Shown piece by piece: positions 1-11,383 of a stretch of DNA of 64,000 nt. The notes beneath the pieces were generated by a model. That model saw nothing but the letters and a program-made list of their open reading frames with translations, did no database searches and was not told the DNA's origin. The number at the start of each line of letters is the position of its first letter. The stretch's first letter is position 1. This DNA comes from Smallanthus sonchifolius. Its lineage: Eukaryota; Streptophyta; Magnoliopsida; Asterales; Asteraceae. The position numbers were made by a program, and so were the translations under genes. Location: positions 17,509,001 to 17,573,000 of the forward strand of contig CM042020.1 of NCBI GenBank assembly GCA_023525975.1. The letters run 5' to 3'.

Positions 1-200
1 CAAACTCTAGGTTTTCTGCTGTTAAAGGGTACTGGGGGGATATGACTTGTCTTGAGATGTTGGCAGCAGCTTCAAGCACTTAGACTATGGGGAATGCTTC
101 TTCTTCTTCCTTCTCAGTCTCCATCTCCTCATGGAATCCTTCCTTCCTCTTCTTCCCTGGCTACTATTTGCAACTTGTCATAGATATCTTCCTCTTCGTC

Positions 201-2009
201 TCATGAGTCTTCCCACTCAATCTCTTGAATTTGAACAAAGAATGGCTTGAAGATTGTTCTTTGAAATTCCTCTTGTTCTTTGAACCATTTATCCAAGATA
301 TCATCATCATATTTGATGCTTTCCTCCTCCTTTTTGGTTGCATCAGTGCATAGAATTGAGCCTGTTTGAGTTCCCACTGATACAAGGGAAGGAGAAGATA
401 TGGTGGGACATCTGTGGGACTCATGCATAGAGACTTGATGTTTTAGTTTAGACACTTCAGCCTCTAGTAGAGCTACCCTGGCCGTCAATTCCAAGTTTTC
501 ATGTTTCAGTCTGTCCTCATCCACAGATGTGGAATCCTTGGAACTAGATGGGGCGTTAGGCCTATCCTCTGCCTCCCCACCACCCTGCTTTTCTTGGAAC
601 CTGGTATTCCTCTCAGTGAAGAATGTTTCAAAGGAAACATCCTCACCGTGAGTTGCCATGGTTGGGGACTTAGTGATGTTGTCACTGTCCTCCTGGTCAA
701 TTGACCAGAAGTAGTGACAGCCCCTTCCATATTCACTCTTTTAATACTCCCAAAGTGAACCTTCTCATGTGATGAACTTGGGCTGGCGGCCAAGTCAATC
801 AGTACCTTCGTGTAGCGGCAGTTGGAGAAGGTACATCATCTTGACTAGGTGCCTCTTCACTTAAGTTCAAAGAAGAAACGAAATGTATGGGCCTAAGGGG
901 ATTCTCTATGGACTCGGGATTTAGTCCTGATCCTAATAGGGATCCTTCCAAGGAAGTCTCCCTAGTGTTGCGGCTATCCCTTATGATATTCTCATCAGAG
1001 TGTTGTGACTCTAGATGAGGGATTTTAGGTTGGGATTGGGCCTCTTAGCCAAGAATAGAAGGATTCTTCTTGCTCTTCTTTCTCTTCCTGGTATACATTG
1101 CCGCAACTAGGGCCCTTTGTTCCAGATGGGCTTGAAGTGCAGGGGTAAGTATTTGTCGTACCTATACACCCTCAGTAGGCTGCACAGGGGTTCGATCAAC
1201 AGAAGCAGAGAGAGTAGTTTCAGGCTGTGAAGTGGAGGGTGTAGGATTAGTATCAGCTGGGACTGCTGATCTGTCACCCTGGGTACTTTGTATGTTCATC
1301 ATTGTAGGTAACAATGGAACATTGACCCCTGATAACTTTTCTTAAACAGTTCTCATGCTTTTGAAAATATTATTTTTGTATGCCCCAACCATGTAGATTC
1401 TTGCAGATTTTGATAAATTCTTTAGTTCACAATTAAAAACTTTCTGCAAGAATCTGGGGTACATGTAGAAAGCTTGTTTTGCCCCTTCCTGAAGGTTATA
1501 TCTCAAACCTTCAAAAATTAAATGAGAGAAGTTGAAGGGTAAGCTATTTACCATTCCGTGGACTGCAGATGCAAGTCCAGAATTCAGTTGATGCCATCCA
1601 CTCCTCCTTTGGGATATGCATTGAAGACGAGTGTGGCACATGTACTTCCATGGTGGACCCAACAAGGCTTTCTCTATTGTACACTCCTTTTGATTTCCAG
1701 TATACCCAATGGATACAAAGGTCCTCATGTAGTCAGCCTGTGAGTATGAGTTTGCAATACCTTCATCCTAAACCTTGAGATGTTTTCTAAGAGTTGCTTC
1801 AGTAACAGTGATGTCCTTGCCATCTACCTTGGCTTTGATTTGGGAAATCCCCTGTTCAGTGGAGTAGGAGGCGGAGTTCCAGAAATCTTCCATGTATGAT
1901 ATGTAGACAGTAGGGTTGACTTTAGAGCAAAATGTAACTTTGATCGACACAGGAAGTCGATCATGTCATCAAAACCTTCCAATATCTTTCCCTTCACTAG
2001 GTATGCCAC
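201..2009 (-). pseudogene. Extra ORF in env position of SIRE-like copia, broken
   Basis: Three minus-strand pieces read in order: 2009-1768, 1728-1342 and 659-201, with disrupted coding between them. The first piece has a conserved-looking block around YMEDFWNSA followed by a possible nucleic-acid or transposon-type segment ending in TEATLRKHL. The second is a globular piece with GLASAVHGMVNSLPFNFSHL. The last is a charged coiled coil (LELTARVALLEAEVSKLK) with an acidic C-terminus. I see no clear signal peptide or transmembrane segment, so 'env-like' refers to position only. Similar plant proteins are usually annotated as hypothetical transposon proteins. Function unknown; the link to the copia element rests on strand and adjacency. 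Confidence 0.55.
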
Positions 2010-2397
2010 GAGGTTATGGTATGTTGAAAATTTGTCATAGGATTGTTGATATCAGGGTTCGCCTTTTTGATGATGAGTGGAGGGAAGTTGGAGTTTTTGA
2101 AAGTTGGTTATGGGAGGAGAAAGCTTTGAATGCGAAAATACGGGAGAGAAAAGATGGAGAGTTAGGTCAGAATTGAATGTGAAGAGGTGAATGAGTGAAT
2201 TTGATTTTGTTATAACAGAAGGGTTTGAGGGGTTTGAGCAACGGTCACTTGTATCGTACAAAAAGGAACAACGTAGGTACTGTATCTACAGTAACGCTGC
2301 AATTTTACTGTTTTACAGCTGTACTGCACTGTAGCAGTCATGGTAAAGACTGACAATGAAATTTTTTACAGCGGGTAAAAGTTAATTTGAAGCATTT

Positions 2398-2592
2398 TTA
2401 CCCATCCGCAGCAAGATTGGTTGCTGCTGATGGATATAATGGTCCGCAGCAAAAGGTGTTGCTGCTGATTGCCTTAAAGCTATCCGCAGCAAACATGTTC
2501 CTGTGGATGGCCTAAAGTAATCAGCAGCAAAGGCTTTTGCTGCAGATGACTAATCCTATCAGCAGCAAAAATGTTTGCTGCTGACAGATGAA
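2398..2592. repeat. Array of five short hairpins between pol and the extra ORF
   Basis: Within the non-coding spacer 2010-2695, arms of the type TCMGCAGCAA alternate with TTGCTGCTGAT. They form about five successive small stem-loops with a repeat interval near 40 bp. Loops are short (about 4-10 nt). Arms vary by one or two bases. The remaining spacer is AT-rich, and I recognise nothing else in it. Confidence 0.7.
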
Positions 2593-2695
2593 GTTATCAG
2601 AAATGACTCAAAATATTTTGAATTTTCAGGAGGATTTTATTAAAATCAAGGGAAGACAAACACATTTTTATTATTTTTATTTTTAGAGAAGGATT

Positions 2696-4198
2696 TTAGT
2701 TAAAGTTCATCATACCAATGGATTCAACTAGATATTTAAATCTAGCTTCATCAAAGGCTTTAGTGAATAAGTTAGCATATTGCTCATTGGTATGAACTTT
2801 GGTTAAAGTAATTTTCTTTTTCTCAGCTTGATCTCTGATGAAGTTATACCTGATGTCAATGTGTTTTGTCTTGGAGTGCTGCATAGGATTGTTAGTAATT
2901 GAGATAGCACTCTTGTTGTCAATGTGAATGGGAGTTGTCATGAATGTCACTCATTAGTCCAGCATCTGATTTTGAATCCATATCACTTGAGCACCGCAAC
3001 TTGAAGCTGCAATGTATTCTGCTTCTACTGTTGATGTTGACACACATGTCTGCTTCTTGCATTGCCAAGAGATAAGTCTTCCTCTTAGAAATTGATGTCC
3101 TCCTGATGTGGACTTTTTGTCCAAGTTGCAGCCTCCATAGTCACTGTCAGTGTATGCATACAAATTGAATTTTTCATTTTTGGGATACCATAGCCCCAGC
3201 TTTGGAGCTCTTTTCAGGTACCTAAAAATTCTCTTGACAACTTGAAGATGTGAAGTCTTTGGAGCTGCTTGAAATCTTGCACATAGACACACTTCAAACA
3301 TGATATCTGGTCTGGATGAAGTTAGATACATGAGTGATCCAATCATTGCCCTGTATTGATGTTAATCAGTGTCTTGACCATTTTTGTCTGGGGACAATTT
3401 ATGGTTCACTTGAATTGGGGTCCTTGCTCCAGTGCAATCAGCCATCTTGAATCTTTCCAGAATGCTTTTGACATATTTAGATTGGGTGATGAAGATTCCA
3501 TTTTGAACTTGTTTGACTTGGAGACCCAAGAAGAAGTTTAGTTCACCCATTGAACTCATTTCAAACTTTGAACGCATGAGGGTCTCAAAGTCTGTGCACA
3601 ATTTCTTCTTTGTTGATCCAAAGATTATATCATCTACATAGATTTGCACCAGTAGAATCTCTCCCTCTTCATCTTTGATAAGCAAAGTCTGATCAATAGC
3701 TCATCTTATGAAATTGTTGCTGAGTAGATATCCTGACAGTGTTTCATACCAGGCTCTTGGGGCTTGATGTAACCCATATAGAGCTTTGTCTAGTTTAAAT
3801 ACTTTGTCAGGATATGAAGGATCTACAAAGCCAGGAGGCTGTTTAACATAGACTTCCTCACCAATCTTCCCATAAATAAAAGCACTCTTGACATCCATCT
3901 GATAAACAATGAAACTCTTGGATGCAACATATGCTAAGAAGATTCTGATTGCTTCCATCCTGGCAACATGTGCAAATACTTCATCATAGTCAATTCCCTC
4001 TTCCTGAGTGTAGCCTTGAGCTACAAGTCTTGCTTTATTCTTGACCACAATCCCTCTTTCATCTTGTTTATTCCTGAAGACCCATCTGGTGCCTATAGTA
4101 GTTTGACCAGGTGGCAGATCAACAAGTGTCCATACTTCTTGTCTCTTAAATTGCAGCAACTCTTCTTGCATTGCTTCAATCCAGGTGTTGTGCTGCAA
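2696..4198 (-). pseudogene. Copia pol: reverse transcriptase and RNase H
   Basis: Read from 4198 to 2696 in three pieces split by stops or frame changes near 3700-3686 and at 3346 and 2950. RT motif A is visible as YQMDVKSAFIYG and the active-site box as YVDDIIFG (around 3640-3617). The RNase H part shows the expected acidic residues in AYTDSDYGGC, STVEAEYIAAS and IHIDNKSAI, then the C-terminal NLFTKAF block. These are hallmark Ty1/copia signatures. The enzyme would copy element RNA into DNA in virus-like particles, but the breaks make this copy non-functional. Confidence 0.93.
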
Positions 4199-5081
4199 GG
4201 CTTCGTCTATTTTCTTTGGTTCAACTTGAGACAGGAAGCAGGAGTATAGATGTATATTTGCTTTATGAAATTTTCTTCTTGTCTGAACTCCTTGTTGAAC
4301 TGAATTAATAACATTCTCTAGACGATGTTCTTTGTTGATTTTTTGAGCTAGTACAACATCAATATGTATGCCTTGGTTAAGGTTGCTTTGGTTCTGATCA
4401 GGAGCCTCTTCAGTGGTGTTAGCAGATGTGTTTTCAACAGCATCAGATGCAGGACCCTCATCTGCGCAGGTGCCTCTATGTCAGCTGCAGAATGATCACT
4501 AGTATTATTTGTATCATTAGGTTCAGAGATGTTGCTGCTTGTGACATTTGAGCTACTTGTTCTGGCTTCACTTGGTTCAATGGCATTGGCAACAGAAGTA
4601 GGATCAATAGATGGTCTTTTGACTCTTATGGAGGGACCATAAAAACCCAATCTGTAGTCATCGTCTAAAGAAATGGCTTGCTCTTGTGAAGATGAAGACT
4701 CCATATTTGAAAAGATGAGAGGCTCAAAAACTTGAGAGAATGATTTATATCAAATATCCAGTCTGGTCCTTTTCCCTATTCACATGGAATGTGTTCCCTG
4801 CATTCCACATTTGCTGATTCTTCAATGATCCTGGTTCTGGTGTTGAATACTCTATAGGCTTTGGATTGAGAGGAATAACCCACAAAGTATCCTTCATCAG
4901 ATTTTGCACCAAATTTTTGAAGAACTCCACTTATAATGAGAATGGTACATGAACATCCAAAAGGTTTAAGAAAACCAATGTAGGGAACTCTATTGAACCA
5001 TAGTTCATAAGGTGTTTTGTTGAGAGGTTTGACAATGAGAACTCTGTTTTGTACATAGCAGACTGTACTTACTGCCTCAGC
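4199..5081 (-). pseudogene. Copia integrase C-terminal region and acidic/Ser-rich linker to RT
   Basis: Continues the integrase reading after a Trp-to-stop change at about 5079-5081 (LTF then stop). Recognisable remnants include the conserved region about the element capturing a host-like 'YELW..' motif and a GYSSQSKAYR-type block near 4850-4900, then a serine-, threonine- and acid-rich spacer (4704-4348) containing GFYGPSIRVKRP. Frames change repeatedly. The linker between integrase and RT is typically poorly conserved, so little function can be read from it. Confidence 0.75.
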
Positions 5082-6065
5082 CTAGAATGTGAGAGGCAGC
5101 TTTGAGTTAGCTAGCATAGATCTAGCAGACTCAATTAGAGTTCTATTTTTTCTTTCAGTAACTCCATTTTGCTGAGGGGTTCTTGGAGCACTGTACTGTC
5201 TCTGAATGCCCTTACTCTCACAGAAGCAGTTCAAGATATGATTTTTAAACTTTGTACCTTGATCACACCTTATTCTCTTAACCTTCTGATTACTTTGATT
5301 CTCAACCCTAAGAATGAAGGACTTGAGAATCTCAACAGTTTCATCCTTTGTTCTTAAAAAGTATACCCATGAAAATCTGGTATAATCATCAGTTATGACA
5401 AGACAGTATGACTTCTTGCCCATAGACATGACATTTGTAGGACCAAAAAGATCCATGTGTAGCAACTGTAGTAGAGTGTCATTTGAATTGATTGTCTTGG
5501 GCTTGTGAGAACTTTTGTGTTGCTTCCCTTTTAGACATGCTATGCAGTGATCTTCAAGTTGGAATTCTTTATTAGGTAGCCCTCTGACTAAATTTCCTCT
5601 TACCAACTTGTTGATGGTTTTGACATTCACATGGCTCAATCTCCTATGCCATAGAGCAGATTCATCAACTGATTCTTTGGATAGAAAACAACATACACTG
5701 CTAGATGGTGTAATCTTGTTCATATCAAGCACATAGAGATTGTCTTTTCTTTGAGTAGTTAAAAGGATCTTCTCTGGAGGGGGTTTGCTTAACCCAGGGG
5801 ATAACACAAAACATTCTTCATTTGTGAAAAGTATCCAATGCTTCTGATCACATATTTGTGATACACTCATAAGATTGAATTTCAATTCTTTCACAAAATT
5901 CACCTTCTCTATACTCATTCTTTCATTTGAAACAGTTCCTTGTCGAGTGATGGTCCCTCCCTTTGAATTGCTTCCAAAGGCAGCATATCCACCATAAAAG
6001 TTTTTGAAGTCTGATAGGATGGACCTATTGTCAGTCATGTTCCTAGAGCAACCACTGTCTACAAC
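5082..6065 (-). pseudogene. Copia pol: protease end, GAG-pre-integrase and integrase core
   Basis: The aspartic protease active site DSG is encoded at 6059-6051 (VVDSGCSRNMT), directly preceded by an in-frame TAG (minus strand, 6068-6066). The longest open piece (6038-5082) then has the pre-integrase zinc region with ALWHRRLSHV and CIACLKGKQ (H..H..C-x2-C) and the catalytic core. The core shows HMDLFGPT and the DDYTRFSWVYF block, RCDQGTKFKN, and the last acidic residue in PQQNGVTERKNRTL. Gene order protease-integrase-RT identifies Ty1/copia. The stop before the protease and a TGG-to-TAG change at the 3' end of this piece inactivate it. Confidence 0.93.
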
Positions 6066-6081
6066 CTATGTGTTATCCTTG

Positions 6082-6922
6082 TTACCTGGTTGTTCCTGTA
6101 CATGAGAGAGTTCCAGTTAGAAGAAGGGACTCAAGAACCTGCAGACTTGGGTGAGACATTTGACTTAAGAATAAGATTATCAACAGGTTGGCATTCAATG
6201 GATCCAATGATGATGCTTTGATTTGATGAAAATTTAGGCTTTGCTTTCCATGTTTGAATAACCTTTGCTTTTCCTTTAGAACTATTAGCAGCAAATGTTA
6301 CTTTTACTGCTGATGGTTCTGCTGTGCTCTTGGTATTGCTAGACTTAGACTGGTCAGTAGCAGACTTGGTTGCTGCTGATGGGTTTTGATTTGTTCTTGG
6401 TCTTGCTTGGTTTAAACTCATAAGCAACAGACCTGGTTGCTGCTGATGGTTTTGCTTGTTCAGTGACTGCTGACTTATCATTATTCTTCTTCCTATTGAT
6501 GATGGGTTTTTCTGTGGGGATTCTTCTATAGATAGGTTTTTGTCTATCAGGTGTGATCTTCACTGTTGCTGCTGGTGTTTGAAGTTGAGAGAGCTGGTTG
6601 AAAGGATTGAATTTACAATTTACAGCAAAGTGGTCTGATTCACCACAGATGATGCAAGATTGTTGAGCTCTTGTGGTTTTTGTAATAGCAGCATTTCTTG
6701 GTGGGGACATGGACTTCCTGAATTGATTTGATCTTGTTTCATAGCTTCTTTCTTTCTTGTTCTTGTTAGTCTTCTCAAATGCTTGTTGCTTGAGATTTCT
6801 TTGCTACTGAAGATAGTAGAAGCAGGTACTTGCTGTATGATTGTATTTTCCACATATAAAACATGATTTTGCAATTTTGTCCCTTTGAAAGTACACATAA
6901 TCCTTTCTTTTGAACATATCAT
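6082..6922 (-). pseudogene. Copia gag C-terminal or linker region with two extra zinc knuckles
   Basis: Overlapping minus frames keep two CX2CX4HX4C knuckles: CFICGKYNHTASTC near 6870-6830 and CIICGESDHFAVNC near 6660. They are followed by a low-complexity stretch rich in Ser, Lys and Ala with repeated PSAATKS/PSAATRS units (about 6480-6290). With the knuckle at 7940-7980 this gives three in one element, more than the one or two usual in copia gag. The region is frame-shifted and would not be translated in one piece. Confidence 0.7.
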
Positions 6923-7074
6923 GGATGATTCTTGTTATGTTCAAAAGTAGCTTCTTCTAGGGTTTTCTGAACATATGGCTTTCTTTCTTCAAGTGAATGA
7001 CAGATGTCAAACACTTTCTTTTGAGGATTTGTGGCCTTTGAGGATTATCCTTTTTCAATGATCAGCTTTCTTCC

Positions 7075-7725
7075 TTAAGGAGGATAGCTGATCTTGATCT
7101 GTTTGGTTGGTTTTACCACAGGGATGGATGGAATAAATGTACTTGGAAAGTTGGTTTGAATCACTTTCCCAGTTTTGGTGGTTTTCAGGATTACTTCATT
7201 GGTTGGAAGTAAGGGAGCATCAATGTTTTCTGAGGAGTCTAAGCATGTCGAGTCAGACTCTGTGGAGTTACTACATTCTTGCACAGAAATGTTTTCCCTA
7301 GTAGGATCAAGGTTTCGGTTTAAGGTTTCAAGATTGTTGAGATTGAAATTTGGTTCATGAATGGTTACATAATCACTAGGTGGTGGAACAGATTTGTACT
7401 GTTCAGCTTGATAGCCAAGACCAGTAGTCACCCTTTCATGGATTTGAGCATCCAACAATCTTTGCAACTTTTTTGATGCAAACTCATATTTATCAACATG
7501 GACCTTTTGATCTGCCAACTCAGCTCTTGTAGCTTTTAACTTAACCAATAGATCATCAATCTGAGTTTCAAGATTAGTTTGCTCATGTTTTAATGATGAA
7601 ATCTCTTTCTTAAGACAGTTAATCTTTTCTTTATAACTATTTTCAACCTTTTTAAATTCAGACTTCATTTGATGAAACTCTTCATTTTGATCTATTAAGT
7701 TTTCGTTATGTTTTCTATAACCCAT
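7075..7725 (-). pseudogene. Coiled-coil segment of SIRE-like gag polyprotein
   Basis: A 216-residue open piece starting with a heptad-rich coiled coil (SEFKKVENSYKEKINCLKKE onward, about residues 18-75). It then becomes acidic and Ser/Thr-rich and ends in Lys/Pro-rich residues. Long coiled-coil gag extensions are characteristic of the SIRE/Maximus lineage and probably help particle assembly. It lies in frame order between the CCHC gag piece and the linker; both joints are broken. Confidence 0.7.
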
Positions 7726-7761
7726 AACTTTGTCAATGCAAGCTTGAGAGCAAAGATGTTC

Positions 7762-8811
7762 TTATACCTGAGGTGGATTCTTTGTAGCAGATATTTCTTC
7801 ACATTGAAAGCTCCAGTCAAAGTCAGTTGGTCCACTCGGATGAGTTGCACAAACAACAGTTTGAGCAGGTTGAGTGTTTTGACCTGCTTGACCTTGCTGA
7901 GCTTGTCTTGGTTGTGCAGCTGCTGGATTTGCCTTTGGAGCCTTGCATTCTCTAGAAAAATGACCAAGTTGACTACAGTTGTAGCACCTTAACTTGCTTT
8001 TGTCCAAACCAACTCTTGTATTTGGACTGTTGCTTGGAATTGGTCTTCCAGTTCTTGAATAGAACCTTTTTGCTCTGAGTGACAACATGGCATAAGAATG
8101 TTGTATATCCATTTCTTCTAAATCATCCGGATGAAAGTACTCCAGATCTACCTTGATAAAAGACATGTTGCTTGGGGTGTCAGAAACAAAGGTAGCTGGG
8201 TTTTGAGGAGGTGCTTCAAGAAGGAAAGGAGAATTGTTCACTTGAGAGTTAGGTGTTTGTGGATGTGTGACAATGGGAGGATAATAGTTGCTTGTACTTT
8301 GTGGTGTATGGTCAGAGTGAAGTGCAGAGGAGGTGGTAGATGAAGAGGATGTAAATGTAGATGGATAACCTGATTTTCTTTCTATTGCTTGAATCATTTC
8401 CAACTCATATGTCTTTAACATGCCAAACAACTCTGTCATGATGAGAGTCTTCAAATTTTCAGTTCTTCTAATTGACACTGTATAAAGTGTCCAACAGTTC
8501 GGAAGAGATCTGATGAACTTCTTGAGAATATCTTCATTTTCCAACTTCACTTTGGCACACTGCAGCTCACCAACAAGATAGGTATACCTGTTATACTGTG
8601 TTGTAAGAGACTCACCATCCTTGTACACAAAGTTTTCATACCGCTGCTTGAGTTTGTCTCTTCTATTTTCTTTCAATTCATCAGATCCAGCAAACATCTT
8701 CTCAAGAGCTCCCAATAGCTCCTTAACAGTCTTGTATTCCTTGAAGTTGTGAAAAACTTCATTTGGTAGACACATTTGGATGGCTCCTAGAGCTTTGAAG
8801 TCTACCTCCAT
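7762..8811 (-). pseudogene. Copia gag, UBN2-type domain with CCHC zinc knuckle
   Basis: A 349-residue piece. Residues 1-140 match the plant copia gag (UBN2-type) pattern: LKENRRDKLKQRYENF, the LTTQYNRYTYLVGEL block and ILKKFIRSLP. Residues 150-215 are Ser/Pro-rich. A canonical knuckle CYNCSQLGHFSREC occupies residues 276-289 (CX2CX4HX4C). Gag packages element RNA and forms the particle. A stop separates it from its N-terminal part (9114-8824) and from the coiled-coil piece downstream. Confidence 0.9.
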
Positions 8812-8823
8812 CTTCTTGATGTC

Positions 8824-9114
8824 TTATTCAGAGAACTTTGAAGCTTTCTTGGGAACAGATGGACCTACAGAATCAGCAGAGGCCACCATTGGTACATAAG
8901 GACCATCAATTGTAGATCTCCACATTCCATATCCGTGATAGCAGAAGAAACTTTCCATCATGTTCTTCCACATATCATAATCTTCACTAGACACTAGCCT
9001 TGGTGGTCTGTGAAGGCTTCCAATGTCATCAAAACCAGTATTATGTGCCACACTGTGAGTAGATGATATGCAACAAAGAGATAAAAGAAACAGAACTAGA
9101 AAGTGATCAAACAA
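8824..9114 (-). pseudogene. Copia gag N-terminal piece
   Basis: A 96-residue piece ending directly before the main gag ORF. From about residue 28 it has the usual start of plant copia gag: RPPRLVSSEDYDMWKNMMES, then the position where W and Y residues line the fold. The first 25 residues are hydrophobic and may come from the leader rather than true gag. It lies about 30 bp inside the PBS, which fits the beginning of the internal region. Confidence 0.8.
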
Positions 9115-9143
9115 ATGTTAGTTTGTTTGATCTGAGAGCCAAA

Positions 9144-9155
9144 GCTTTGATACCA
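9144..9155 (-). other. Primer-binding site of copia element
   Basis: On the minus strand the sequence reads TGGTATCAAAGC, one mismatch from the complement of the initiator tRNA-Met 3' end (TGGTATCAGAGC) used by most plant LTR elements. It sits two bases inside the LTR border (TG/CA border at 9158), which fixes the 5' LTR edge. Confidence 0.85.
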
Positions 9156-9157
9156 CT

Positions 9158-9873
9158 TGTAGGATCGAGATATTACAAGTTGGGTTCTGTTTAGTTGATA
9201 TTAGCGGAAACAATAACTATGAAAATGCAACAAGAAACTACGAAGAGAAAACTGAGAAATTTCACAATGTATTTTACAGAGAAAACTCTAAGGAAGAACA
9301 CATACAACAGAAGAGAAACAATACATATAAAGGGACTTAGAATCAAGACAGACCCTTGATTCTAAGGATTAGATCAAACACAGACCGTTGATCTTGTATA
9401 GATAAAAGCTACAATACAATTGGAGGACAACAAAAAGCCAACTGTAGCAAAAAGACAACTGCAAAAAAAAAGTCTTCTTAGGAATCTTTGCAGGGGTAAT
9501 CAAAAGTAGGAACATTGTCTTTTGTCATATGCACCAATAACATTCCTTCTGCTGATAGGTGTGTCAGTGTTGCAGCAAAAGGTGTCAGTAGTAAAGTCAA
9601 AGCTGCTAAGATTTGCCTATCAGCAGCATCAATGTTTAATGCTCTTGAGAAGCCTATCAGCAACAACTTTGGACTTCAGCAGATAAAGCATATCCGCAGC
9701 GTAGTTGTAGATCAGCAGCAAAGTTTAACTATCCGTCGCATAAGCACTTATCTGCATCAACTTCATCAGTGGCAACTTTGTAGAGTCTGCAACATCCATA
9801 CTTAGAGAATTTTATAGGCATCAGTCTTTATCTTTACAAATCGTCATGAAGTTCAAGAAAAATAAAAAACTAA
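9158..9873 (-). repeat. 5' LTR of SIRE-like copia (outer border uncertain)
   Basis: The inner border is fixed by the PBS. The outer border is unclear because the 3' LTR is outside the window, so 9873 is simply the last base before the next element's TSD. It contains a TATA-like box on the minus strand and, at about 9540-9760, scattered CAGCAGCAA-type motifs like those in the internal spacer. Confidence 0.6.
9323..9332 (-). promoter_or_regulatory. TATA-like box in copia 5' LTR
   Basis: The minus strand reads CTTTATATGT, about 165 bp upstream of the PBS. This is a plausible core promoter for leftward transcription of the element. Support is motif and position only. Confidence 0.4.
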
Positions 9874-9881
9874 GCTATACG

Positions 9882-10760
9882 CAGGGCCGGCCCTGGGGTA
9901 GGCCGAGCCGGATCTCCAGCGAGGGCCCATATTTTTGGGGGGCCTAAAATTTTATATATATGTTATAGATATATATATGTGTTATATATATAATAATATG
10001 TGTTATATATATATATATGTTATATATATATATATATATATATGTTTTTTTATAAAATTTTATAAATACCGGTTTTATATATTGGGACCTTTTTATAAAA
10101 AAACTTAAAAACATATTGAGCATTTTTTATAATGGTTGGGCCCTCTTTAATCTTTATAATGGTTGGGCCCTCTTTAATCTTCATAATGTAATGGTTGGAC
10201 CCTAATCCGTTTAATCTTTATAATGTAAATATGTAATGGTTGATTGGTTGGGCCTAATCTAGTAATCCATTTAATCTTTATAATGTAATCCAGTAATGGT
10301 TGATCATTTTTTTATAAAATTTTATATACCGGTTTCATATATTGAGACCTTTTTATAAAAACGTAAAAATATATTGGGCAATTTTTATAATGGTTGGGCC
10401 CTCTTTAATCTGTATAATAGTTGGGCCCCCTTTAATCTCTATAATGTAATGGTTGGGCCATAATCCATTTAATCTTAATAATTTAAATATGTAATGGTTG
10501 ATTGGTTGGCCATAATCTAGTAATCCATTTAATCTTTATAATGTAAATATGTAATGCATTTAATATGTGAATATGTAATGCTATGATAGCTTCGCGAATC
10601 ATCGGTTAGCTATTACAGTATGTCATGTAACATACTATATTTTTTTATGTTTATTGCTATAACGTTAATCATCATTTAAAAAAAATAGTTTATATATTTT
10701 GTTCGTAGGGGCCTTTTTTCCAGCTCGGACGGGGCACTTAAATCATCAGGACCGGCCCTG
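9882..10760. mobile_element. Non-autonomous hAT element, 879 bp
   Basis: Terminal inverted repeats CAGGGCCGGCCCTG (left) and the complement of CAGGGCCGGTCCTG (right) bound the element. It is flanked by a perfect 8-bp duplication GCTATACG at 9874-9881 and 10761-10768. The 8-bp TSD and CAGGG termini place it with hAT (Tip100-like) elements. The interior is AT-rich, with TA repeats near 9950-10040 and several copies of a TTTAATCTTTATAATG / ATGGTTGGGCC unit. No transposase ORF. Confidence 0.92.
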
Positions 10761-10761
10761 G

Positions 10762-11295
10762 CTATACGCCTCGTATAGAACTATGTGTCGTATAGTTTGT
10801 AATTTTTAAACTATATGCCACGTATAGATATAAACGAGGCGTATAGATCATCATATATAGGAAGCTAGGTCAGGAACCATACACACGCTCTTACAAACAC
10901 ACACACTTTCTTTCGTATCGCTCTATACTACACTCGAGATTTTCGTTTTTACACCGTATAGGTATGTATTCCTTCCTATCGTCCATGAATTTGTATATTA
11001 AAATCATTAGATATGGGATTGAATGGATTAATCAGGGTTGAATTTGGGTAGTTTTTTTTTTTTGAAATGGTGAAGAACTATACGCCACGTATAGCCTTGT
11101 GCATGCCATATAGTTCATCTGTTGAAGAAGAATATGAACAGGCAATGCAATGGGTAGCGTATAGGGGAATGGGAGGCGTATGACCCATACACCGTGTCGT
11201 ATGATCTCGAGAAAGGGTGGCGTATAGGTCTTACGCAGTCTAATTAATGCCGAGGCTATGCGCTACGTACGACCCTATACGTGGCGTATAGCTTT
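10762..11295. repeat. Left cluster of CTATACG palindromes
   Basis: At least eight copies or near copies of CTATACG/CGTATAG, often paired as CTATACG-n2to3-CGTATAG, in a 530-bp stretch before the ORF1-like gene. The first copy is cut by the upstream hAT insertion, whose TSD is half of the palindrome. Confidence 0.75.
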
Positions 11296-11383
11296 AATTT
11301 AATTTTTTTTAATTATGTTGCACATTTATCGATGTTACACGTATATCAATGTTGCATTTATAATGATGTTGGATTATGTAGGT

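Larger units (their letters stand above)
1..9873 (-). mobile_element. Ty1/copia retrotransposon, SIRE/Maximus-like, decayed; 3' end beyond window
   Basis: Minus-strand element read from about 9873 down to position 1. In element order I see a 5' LTR, a PBS-like site (9144-9155), gag with a CCHC knuckle, a long coiled-coil and zinc-knuckle linker, protease, GAG-pre-integrase and integrase, RT, RNase H, a non-coding spacer with hairpins, and a further ORF in the env position. PR-IN-RT-RH order is diagnostic of Ty1/copia, and an extra ORF after pol is typical of the SIRE/Maximus lineage. Every large ORF is broken by stops or frameshifts, so the copy is dead. The 3' LTR is not in the window, so age and TSD cannot be assessed. 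Confidence 0.9.
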
